Positions 1 through 5,021 of a DNA stretch of 5,021 bases are shown here, piece by piece (positions within the stretch are counted from its first letter, which is position 1; every line of letters starts with the position of its first letter). Source of the DNA: an uncultured Clostridia bacterium (lineage in GTDB: Bacteria > Bacillota > Clostridia > Peptostreptococcales > Anaerovoracaceae). Under the pieces are notes generated by a model. It saw only the letters and a program-made list of their open reading frames with translations, did not search any database and was not told the DNA's origin. The stretch is taken from positions 1 to 5,021 of the forward strand of contig CAKQUI010000139.1 in assembly GCA_934277495.1 (NCBI GenBank). Direction: 5' to 3'. The position numbers and the translations under genes are program-made.

Positions 1-729
1 GCTCCGTACTATGCGAGATATATGGACTGGGAAAAGATAAACGATGATGCAGAACTTCTCGTTACAGGTGCAAACATGTTCTTCGAACGTGTCATGAATG
101 CGCTGGATGATCTCGGTGTGGACACAGAGCATGCCGGAGAGATCGCTGCTGTGCTCAAGGCCATAGGTCCTGAACAGCTGGAGACAAATTTCGGATCCGG
201 GCTCAAGGATAAAGAATCCATGAGAGGCAGAGTGCCTATCAGACCGACAAGTATAGTACAGACCATAAATCATATCAGGGATGAAGCTCTTTCTAAGATA
301 GACGTCAGTGATAAGGGGCCTCTTGACGGTATAAAAGTCGTAGTCGGTTCAACAGACGTGCATGAGTTCGGTAAAGAGGTAGTCCGCAATGTGATCAGCA
401 AGGCCGGTGCTACAGTGTTTGACCTTGGTACTACAGTTTCCATACCGGAAGTGGCTGATACGCTGGTGGAGACAGGCAGCAACATACTCTGCATGAGTAC
501 CTACAACGGTATGGCGTACGGATATGCCAGAGACCTTATAGAAAGTCTCGACAAGGCAGGACTGGGCGATACTCATATCATAATGGGCGGCAGACTCAAT
601 GAGCCTCTTGACGGCAGCGATGTGCCGATAGACTGCTCGGACAGACTTGCAAAGATGGGCATAAATGTAGACAATGACGTCGATACGATGGTGGAAACTA
701 TAAAGAAAATGGCTGAAGGAGATAAATAA
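1..729 (+). CDS. Cobalamin (B12)-binding domain protein, 5'-partial
   Basis: This is the C-terminal part of a protein with a B12-binding Rossmann domain, of the type found in cobalamin-dependent mutases and corrinoid methyltransfer proteins. The domain spans about bases 328-720. It holds a DxHxxG motif (D-V-H-E-F-G, bases 355-372) whose His would be the lower axial cobalt ligand. Next come an FDLG strand end, a conserved Ser in CMSTYNGMA (the SxL position) and a GG turn in IMGGRLNEP. The frame is open to base 1 (APYYARY precedes the first Met), and the ATG at 22 has no Shine-Dalgarno sequence, so the gene probably starts outside the window. The roughly 110 residues before the domain are mostly helical-looking and I do not recognise them. 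No catalytic barrel is visible. The next gene follows after 33 bases without a terminator, which suggests one transcript. It could be the end of a mutase large subunit or a separate corrinoid subunit; the window cannot decide. Confidence 0.85.
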   Translation, partial: APYYARYMDWEKINDDAELLVTGANMFFERVMNALDDLGVDTEHAGEIAAVLKAIGPEQLETNFGSGLKDKESMRGRVPIRPTSIVQTINHIRDEALSKIDVSDKGPLDGIKVVVGSTDVHEFGKEVVRNVISKAGATVFDLGTTVSIPEVADTLVETGSNILCMSTYNGMAYGYARDLIESLDKAGLGDTHIIMGGRLNEPLDGSDVPIDCSDRLAKMGINVDNDVDTMVETIKKMAEGDK

Positions 730-762
730 CAGTAATCATACAAAAATACAGGAGGATAGAAT

Positions 763-1563
763 ATGAGCAAGAAAATCTTATTCTGCGGCGGAGGCAATAT
801 GGCAGAAGGTATAATAAAGAGCCTCATAAAGAAAGATGTAGTCAAAAGTGAAGATATAACAGTCAGCGAACTCAATCCTGCACGCTGCGATTATCTTAAG
901 GAGACTTACGGTGTACAGGCGCTGACAGACGCAGCAGAAGCTATGAAGACAGCTGACATGGCAGTCATCGCAGTGCTGCCTAAGATCGTTCCGGTGGTTG
1001 CTGCAGGGCTGAAGGACAATGTACGCAAGGATGCTGTGATCATGTCCATCGCAGCAGGCGTGAAGATCGAGACTCTCGAAGGATATCTCGGAGCGGACAG
1101 AAAGATCATCAGAGTAATGCCTAACACGCTGGGGCAGTCAGGCAACGGACACAGCGCAGTATGCCTGAACAGCAATGTTACAGAAGAAGAAAAAGAATTT
1201 GCAGACAAAGTCCTTTCGGCTCTGGGACAGACTATGTATCTTGCAGAGAATATGTTCAACGAGTTCACTGCATACAGCTGCTCAGGTCCTATGTGGATCT
1301 ACCAGATGGCTGATGCTCTTATCGATGCAGGCGTTTACAGCGGATTCAGCAGGAAGGATTCCACTCAGATCGTTATAAAGAACCTTCTTGGCGTAGCTAT
1401 GGTACTGGATGATACAGGTGATGCTCCTAAGGAGAGAGTAAGCGAGATGTGTTCACCGGGAGGAGTCACTATCGAAGGATACAAATCGCTGATCGATGAA
1501 GGATTCGCAAAGGCTGTAATGACTTCTGTGAAGAAGGCTGTAGACAAGGCAAATTCTATCTGA
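763..1563 (+). CDS. proC: Pyrroline-5-carboxylate reductase family protein, divergent
   Basis: Cytoplasmic NAD(P)H-dependent reductase of the ProC family, which reduces 1-pyrroline-5-carboxylate to L-proline. The length of 266 residues is normal. The N-terminal Rossmann domain has the dinucleotide loop FCGGGNMAEGI (residues 7-17), a long AVIAVLPKIV strand-turn (67-76) and RVMPNT (117-122). The C-terminal helical dimerisation domain has CSGPMWIYQMADAL (173-186) and CSPGGVTIEGY (230-240), matching the family's SPGGTT signature. The start is secure: AGGAGG at 750-755 lies 7 bases before the ATG. Several conserved pocket positions differ from typical ProC: MPNTLGQSGNG replaces the usual MPNTP..VG.G, SCSGPMW replaces SGSGPAY, and Tyr replaces the aliphatic residue after TIxG. 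Together with its place behind a B12-binding protein, this leaves open that it reduces a related cyclic imine rather than serving proline synthesis. Family assignment is firm; substrate is inferred. Confidence 0.88.
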   Translation: MSKKILFCGGGNMAEGIIKSLIKKDVVKSEDITVSELNPARCDYLKETYGVQALTDAAEAMKTADMAVIAVLPKIVPVVAAGLKDNVRKDAVIMSIAAGVKIETLEGYLGADRKIIRVMPNTLGQSGNGHSAVCLNSNVTEEEKEFADKVLSALGQTMYLAENMFNEFTAYSCSGPMWIYQMADALIDAGVYSGFSRKDSTQIVIKNLLGVAMVLDDTGDAPKERVSEMCSPGGVTIEGYKSLIDEGFAKAVMTSVKKAVDKANSI

Positions 1564-1604
1564 TTTTAAAACAGACCCTTCAAAGTAATGATACACATAC
1601 ATGG

Positions 1605-1647
1605 ATATGCACGTGCCGTGATACAATGACACGTGCATATTTATTTT
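1605..1647 (+). terminator. Rho-independent terminator after the proC-like gene
   Basis: A perfect 11-bp stem (ATATGCACGTG at 1605-1615 with CACGTGCATAT at 1630-1640) encloses a 14-base loop and is followed directly by TTATTTT. It lies 41 bases after the stop codon and ends the first transcription unit. The T-tract follows the + strand arm, so it acts on the + strand. Confidence 0.85.
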
Positions 1648-1716
1648 CCGGATAGTAAATATATCATGTTTTTGATGATTTATATCAATATCATTATTTC
1701 ATGTGAGATAAAAACG

Positions 1717-1725
1717 TGTTATAAT
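1717..1725 (+). promoter_or_regulatory. Extended -10 promoter for the ATP-grasp gene
   Basis: TGTTATAAT is a perfect extended -10 element: TG, one base, then consensus TATAAT at 1720-1725. No good -35 hexamer lies 16-18 bases upstream (TTCATG at 1698-1703 is the best), which is common for extended -10 promoters. Transcription would start near 1732 and give a leader of about 25 bases containing the GGGAGG ribosome site at 1745-1750. The 70 bases before it are very AT-rich. They hold three ATATCA copies (1661, 1682, 1688), two of them in tandem. Confidence 0.75.
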
Positions 1726-1756
1726 ATACGGGCTGATTTAAAATGGGAGGTAAAGA

Positions 1757-2779
1757 ATGGAAAGCAAATTTCAATACTATAAGAGAGTAATGAAGGGGGC
1801 AAGCCTCGGCAAGTTCTTTTCTGTAGTGGACGAAGCCCACAAGCGTTCAGGAAAGAACCGAGTGTATCTTTTCTTCGATATACTCAACTGTATGAAAAAA
1901 TACAATGCAGGCTATAATGATTATGTCATCTTTGAATTCTGGAACCTGACGCCGGAACAGAGAGACACATACATGACGAGGTTCAGGAGCAAGAAATTCA
2001 TAATGTTCATGAACGATCACGACTACGCCCACTATTTTGACAACAAGAACGAATTCAATGAGAAGTTCAAGGACTTCATCAAGAGAGAATGTCTGGATCT
2101 TGAGGTGGCCTCAAAGGAAGACGTCCTCCATTTCTATGAGACAAGAAGGAAAGTCTTTGCCAAGATGAAAGACCTCACATGCGGAAGAGGCTGCGAAAAA
2201 CTCGAAACAAAGAATTTCGAAAACGGCGAAGCTTTTTATAACTATATAAAAGAAAAAGGATTTGCGACTATCGAGGATGTCATCGAGAACCATCCTGACA
2301 TAGACAAGATATATCCGTTCTCAGCGAATACCATGAGAGTCATAACGATAGTAGACGCCAAAGGCGAACCTCATGTGATATACGGTGTGTTCAAAATGGG
2401 TAAAAACGGACGAGTTGTCGATAACTACGGACTTCATGGTCCTGTGGATCTTGAAACAGGAGAATTCCTGTATCCGGCACATTCCGGAGATACTACAGAG
2501 GACCAGCATTATACGGAGCATCCGTACAGCCATGTACAGCTCGTAGGCATGAAGGTGCCTATGGTAAAGGAAGTAGTGGAGTGTGCGAAGAAGGCGGCTC
2601 TCGTAGTGCCTCAGATGAGATACATCGGATGGGATATCGCCATCACGCCGGACGGACCTGCCATAATCGAAGGCAACAATTACTGTGCTCATGATTTCTG
2701 GCAGCTGCCGGGGCAGACTCCCGGAGGCATAGGTATAATGCCTACAATAAAAAAATATATACCTGAATTCGAATATTAA
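1757..2779 (+). CDS. Sugar-transfer-associated-type ATP-grasp protein
   Basis: A 340-residue cytoplasmic protein of the ATP-grasp superfamily, closest by motif to the 'sugar-transfer associated ATP-grasp' family. ATP-grasp enzymes join a carboxylate to an amine or thiol through an acyl-phosphate; the substrate of this family is not established, though members often sit in cell-surface polysaccharide loci. Visible landmarks are the family N-terminal block GYNDYVIFEFWNL (52-64), a glycine-containing loop near TCGRGCEKL (141-149), NTMRVITI (191-198), VYGVF-like strand and VDNYGLHGPVDLETG (221-235), then YIGWDIAITPDG (289-300) and IIEGNN (303-308). D293, E305 and N307 are the expected metal-binding residues, so the enzyme looks active. 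The usual lysine-rich KP..GGGG loop is not clear, so the ATP loop is divergent. The start is set by GGGAGG at 1745-1750, 6 bases from the ATG. The gene has its own promoter and terminator. It lies just before murT/gatD, so a cell-envelope role is plausible but inferred. Confidence 0.85.
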   Translation: MESKFQYYKRVMKGASLGKFFSVVDEAHKRSGKNRVYLFFDILNCMKKYNAGYNDYVIFEFWNLTPEQRDTYMTRFRSKKFIMFMNDHDYAHYFDNKNEFNEKFKDFIKRECLDLEVASKEDVLHFYETRRKVFAKMKDLTCGRGCEKLETKNFENGEAFYNYIKEKGFATIEDVIENHPDIDKIYPFSANTMRVITIVDAKGEPHVIYGVFKMGKNGRVVDNYGLHGPVDLETGEFLYPAHSGDTTEDQHYTEHPYSHVQLVGMKVPMVKEVVECAKKAALVVPQMRYIGWDIAITPDGPAIIEGNNYCAHDFWQLPGQTPGGIGIMPTIKKYIPEFEY

Positions 2780-2785
2780 GATCTG

Positions 2786-2825
2786 TTCTGCCTGATATCG
2801 TTTTAATATCAGGCAGAAATATTTT
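2786..2825 (+). terminator. Hairpin terminator between the ATP-grasp gene and murT
   Basis: A perfect 13-bp stem (2786-2798 with 2806-2818) has a 7-base loop, CGTTTTA, and is followed by ATATTTT. The stem is strong but the T-run is short and interrupted, so some read-through into murT is possible. Only 30 bases separate the T-run from the murT start and I see no convincing promoter there. The hairpin may therefore be an attenuating rather than an absolute stop. Confidence 0.75.
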
Positions 2826-2855
2826 GCAGGACAATCACTGAAAGGATCATTCCAG

Positions 2856-4241
2856 ATGGAGAAGTTAAGGTTTTGGATAGCGCTTGCAGCGGCAAAGCTC
2901 TCGATAGCGGCGCTGAAGATAACAAGACACAACGGGACGAACTTTCCCGGCGTTGTGGCGCTGAGGATATGCCCGCAGTTCATAAAATATATAGGCAAAC
3001 CTGAAAAGATAATAGCTGTAACAGGCACAAACGGCAAGACGACAGTATGCAATCTCATACTGGATGCTCTTAAAATGGAGGGCATCGAGCCTGCCAACAA
3101 CAGGATGGGCTCGAATATAAACACAGGCATCGCAACGAGTCTGATACAGAATTCCGGGATCACAGGAAGATGCAAAAAGAAACTCGGAGTATTCGAGATC
3201 GACGAGCGGTCGGCTCTCAGGATATTCCCGTATCTCGTTCCTGACCATATGGTGGTGACGAATCTGTCCAGAGATTCCATAATGAGGAACGGGCATCCTG
3301 AATATATTTCCGGTATACTGACAAAATATATTCCTGAGAAGACAAAACTGATAATGAATGCGGACGACCTGATATGCTGCGGCGTAGCGCCGTCAAATGA
3401 ACGTGTTTATTTCGGTATCGAGAAGATGGATACAGACCTGGATCACTGTGAGAACCTGATACAGGATTTCCAGATATGCCCGAAATGCCATCACAAACTG
3501 AAATATGAGTATGTCAGATACAGCCACATAGGCAGAGCATACTGTCCGGCGTGCGGTTTCAAGGCGCCGGAGTACGACTATGCCGGATGCAATGTCGATC
3601 TTGAGAACATGACCATAGAAGTCAGAGAAAAAGACGGCTCGGCTGTTTACAGCCTGCTCAACGACAGCGTGTTCAATATATACAATGTCGTTGCTGTGGT
3701 TGCTCTGTTCAGACAGCTTGGTTATACGAGAGAAAAAATACAGCATTTCCTCGGCAGTATGGATATCGTAGGCAGCCGTTATGATTCACGCCAGGTTGGC
3801 AGCAGAGTCATACATCTCATGCTGGCAAAGGACAAGAACGCCTTTGCAGGTTCGAGAGTGTTCGAGTATATAGCTCATACTCCGGGCAGGAAAGAGATAA
3901 TAATAATGAACAGCTGCCAGGGCGACGCTGTGCACTGGTCGGAAAATATCTGCTGGCTTTATGACTGTGACTTCGAATATCTGAGCAGTGATGATATAAT
4001 CAATGTAGTGGTGTGCGGACCGAGGGTAAGAGATTACAGGTTCAGGCTGCTGCTGGCAGGAGTGCCGGAGGAGAAGATCTCGTATACCGAGAAAGAGACA
4101 GACACCCCGGAGAAACTGCTGCTGCCTGAAAACGATAATGTATATATCCTTTACGGTACTGACTCCATAGGTCTGGGCCGGGAGGTGGCGGACCGCACCG
4201 AGGAGAGGATGCAGAGTGTGAAGGAAGGAGGTCCATGCTGA
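2856..4241 (+). CDS. murT: MurT-type Mur ligase, lipid II isoglutaminyl synthase subunit, divergent
   Basis: A 461-residue Mur-ligase-family protein. MurT with GatD converts the D-isoglutamate of lipid II to D-isoglutamine: MurT activates the carboxylate with ATP, and GatD supplies ammonia from glutamine. Seen here are a hydrophobic, basic N-terminus typical of MurT, the ATP loop VTGTNGKTT (55-63), NRMGSNINTGIATSL (82-96), VFEIDE (112-117), a Cys4 zinc ribbon characteristic of MurT (C208, C211, C230, C233) and the C-terminal MurT domain from about residue 300. WLYDCDFEYL (367-376) matches the region that supplies the Asp completing the GatD catalytic triad in S. aureus. Odd points: TNLSRDSIMRNGHPE replaces the usual TNLFRDQLDRYGE; the KNP.G motif reads KDKNAFAG; the C-terminal TYTAM-like motif reads YGTDSIGLG. 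AAAGGA at 2841-2846 is a modest ribosome site, 9 bases from the ATG. It overlaps gatD. The MurT family call is firm; the canonical reaction is uncertain. Confidence 0.88.
   Translation: MEKLRFWIALAAAKLSIAALKITRHNGTNFPGVVALRICPQFIKYIGKPEKIIAVTGTNGKTTVCNLILDALKMEGIEPANNRMGSNINTGIATSLIQNSGITGRCKKKLGVFEIDERSALRIFPYLVPDHMVVTNLSRDSIMRNGHPEYISGILTKYIPEKTKLIMNADDLICCGVAPSNERVYFGIEKMDTDLDHCENLIQDFQICPKCHHKLKYEYVRYSHIGRAYCPACGFKAPEYDYAGCNVDLENMTIEVREKDGSAVYSLLNDSVFNIYNVVAVVALFRQLGYTREKIQHFLGSMDIVGSRYDSRQVGSRVIHLMLAKDKNAFAGSRVFEYIAHTPGRKEIIIMNSCQGDAVHWSENICWLYDCDFEYLSSDDIINVVVCGPRVRDYRFRLLLAGVPEEKISYTEKETDTPEKLLLPENDNVYILYGTDSIGLGREVADRTEERMQSVKEGGPC
4226..4231 (+). promoter_or_regulatory. Ribosome binding site inside murT that decides the gatD start
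   Basis: AGGAGG in the last codons of murT lies 3 bases before the ATG at 4235 but 9 bases before the ATG at 4241. The second spacing is far more usable, so initiation at 4241 is favoured. There the ATG shares its A with the murT TGA stop (TGATG), which implies translational coupling. Confidence 0.7.
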
Positions 4242-4972
4242 TGAAGATAGAAGTGCTTTTTCCTGAGATATGCAACCTGTACGGAGAACTCTGGAATGTG
4301 AGATTCCTTGAACGGTCATATCCTGATGCTGAGATAATCGAGACTTCACTGACAGATGAGCCTCTGTTTGCAACTGAAACGCCGGATCTGATATATATGG
4401 GTACGATGTCGGAGAATTCCCAGCTGCTCGTCATAGAGAAACTGATGCCGTACAAAAAAAGACTCATGGAGCTGATCGGTTCAGGTGCTTTTTTCCTTGT
4501 TACAGGCAATGCTCTTGAAGTGTTCGGAAAGAGGATAGAGGACAAGGAAGGCACGGTAGTGGAGTGCCTTGGGCTGTTCAGGACATATGCGGTGAGAGAT
4601 ATGAGGAACCGCTTCAATTCTCTTTACATCGGTGATTTCGCAGACGGAGAGGACAGTATGAAGATAGTTGGCTTCAAAAGCCAGTTCACTCATTCATACC
4701 TTGAGCCTGATGAGACTCCTGCACCTCTGTTCATGACTCAGAGGGGACCTGGACTGGATCCTGATATGAAGGAAGAAGGTATACGTGTAAACAACTTTAT
4801 GGCGACATATGTCATAGGGCCGCTTCTTGTGCTCAATCCGCCCTTTGCAAAGTACCTGCTGGAAAAATGCGGTGCAGACAGAGGTGAGCTTGTGTTCGAA
4901 GATGCTGCCATGGAGGCATATGATGCGAGAGTCAGGGAGTATTCCGATCCTTCGACTGGTTTTTATTATTGA
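4241..4972 (+). CDS. gatD: GatD-like class I glutamine amidotransferase subunit lacking catalytic Cys and His
   Basis: A 243-residue partner of MurT, the same length as S. aureus GatD. GatD normally hydrolyses glutamine with a Cys-His pair and passes ammonia to MurT. Family landmarks in order are FPEICNLYGELWNV (7-20, usual YPDLLNLYGDRGN), LIYMGTMSENSQ (50-61), the nucleophile-elbow region FFLVTGNALEVFG (84-96), ECLGLFRTYAVRD (108-120), IVGFKSQFTHSYL (142-154) and ATYVIGPLLVLNP (188-200). In active GatD the elbow reads like AICGGYQLLG and the last motif YLHGPLL. Here the elbow has no Cys (Thr-Gly-Asn, T88) and the His is Ile192. The only cysteines are C11, C109 and C210, and the only His is H151, none at the active-site positions. 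The frame is intact through both sites. The protein therefore looks like a structural or regulatory pseudo-amidotransferase. The start at 4241 is chosen from ribosome-site spacing; 4235 is the alternative and adds two residues. Coupling to murT supports a complex. Confidence 0.85.
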   Translation: MKIEVLFPEICNLYGELWNVRFLERSYPDAEIIETSLTDEPLFATETPDLIYMGTMSENSQLLVIEKLMPYKKRLMELIGSGAFFLVTGNALEVFGKRIEDKEGTVVECLGLFRTYAVRDMRNRFNSLYIGDFADGEDSMKIVGFKSQFTHSYLEPDETPAPLFMTQRGPGLDPDMKEEGIRVNNFMATYVIGPLLVLNPPFAKYLLEKCGADRGELVFEDAAMEAYDARVREYSDPSTGFYY

Positions 4973-4978
4973 TGATAT

Positions 4979-5009
4979 AAGACTGCTTCTCTTTGCGGAG
5001 CAGTCTTTT
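4979..5009 (+). terminator. Rho-independent terminator after gatD
   Basis: A 9-bp perfect stem (AAGACTGCT at 4979-4987 with AGCAGTCTT at 4999-5007) can be extended inward by a T-G and a C-G pair. It is followed by TTGCATAAT, giving a four-T run at 5006-5009 that partly lies in the stem. It begins 6 bases after the gatD stop and closes the murT-gatD unit. Confidence 0.75.
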
Positions 5010-5021
5010 GCATAATGTTTG

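Noticed and set aside
1..2779. Pyrrolysine-type or other joint B12/reductase/ATP-grasp pathway linking the first three genes
   Set aside because: A strong terminator and a separate promoter divide the ATP-grasp gene from the first two, and its motifs match the sugar-transfer-associated family rather than PylC.
2321..3280. Long minus-strand open frame of 319 residues crossing from the ATP-grasp gene into murT
   Set aside because: It lies opposite two well-supported genes and crosses a strong terminator. The protein shows no recognisable domain or ordered motifs. It looks like a chance frame created by the codon use of the opposite strand.
4489..4504. Frameshift in the six-T run just before the GatD elbow as an artefact explaining the missing Cys
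   Set aside because: The frame is GatD-like on both sides of the run and continues to a normal-length end. An indel would have broken it. The missing His at Ile192 is also independent of this spot.
3786..4617. Two overlapping minus-strand frames of about 190 residues over the murT/gatD junction
   Set aside because: They are antisense to conserved MurT and GatD motifs, overlap each other in different frames and show no family features.
4241..4972. Cobyric acid or cobyrinic acid amidotransferase, given the B12 protein in the window
   Set aside because: Length, the N-terminal NLYG motif and direct overlap with murT fit GatD. There is no synthetase domain, and the B12 gene belongs to a different transcription unit.
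4827..5015. Plus-strand frame of 62 residues at the right end
   Set aside because: It overlaps gatD in another frame, runs through the terminator and has no family features.

Overview
The window looks like chromosomal DNA of a Gram-positive anaerobe of the Clostridia. The protein families fit: a B12-binding protein, a ProC-type reductase, a sugar-transfer-type ATP-grasp protein and a MurT/GatD pair. So do the strong GGAGG-type ribosome sites, the frequent ATA and AGA codons, and a base composition that is moderate by eye. I cannot name the genus. All five genes are on the + strand. No mobile element, tRNA, rRNA or CRISPR array is visible.

Region 1 (1-1647) holds the 3' part of a cobalamin-binding protein gene whose frame is open to the left edge. 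After a 33-base gap comes a divergent pyrroline-5-carboxylate reductase (proC-like), then a clear hairpin terminator. The two genes look like the end of an operon, probably for amino-acid or amine metabolism. The pathway cannot be told from this window.

Region 2 (1648-2825) is an AT-rich leader with a perfect extended -10 promoter, followed by a stand-alone ATP-grasp protein of the sugar-transfer-associated type and a perfect 13-bp hairpin terminator.

Region 3 (2826-5009) is a two-gene, translationally overlapping unit: a MurT-type Mur ligase and a GatD-type class I glutamine amidotransferase subunit, closed by a third hairpin. In Gram-positive bacteria MurT/GatD amidates the D-glutamate of lipid II. 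Here the GatD-like subunit has the usual length and fold landmarks but lacks both the catalytic Cys of the nucleophile elbow and the catalytic His of the C-terminal motif. Its MurT partner keeps the ATP-binding loop, the Cys4 zinc ribbon and the Asp-containing contact motif, yet departs from the usual MurT sequence at several other signature sites. A MurT paired with a pseudo-amidotransferase is the most unusual thing in the window. It may use free ammonia or another nucleophile, or act on another substrate.
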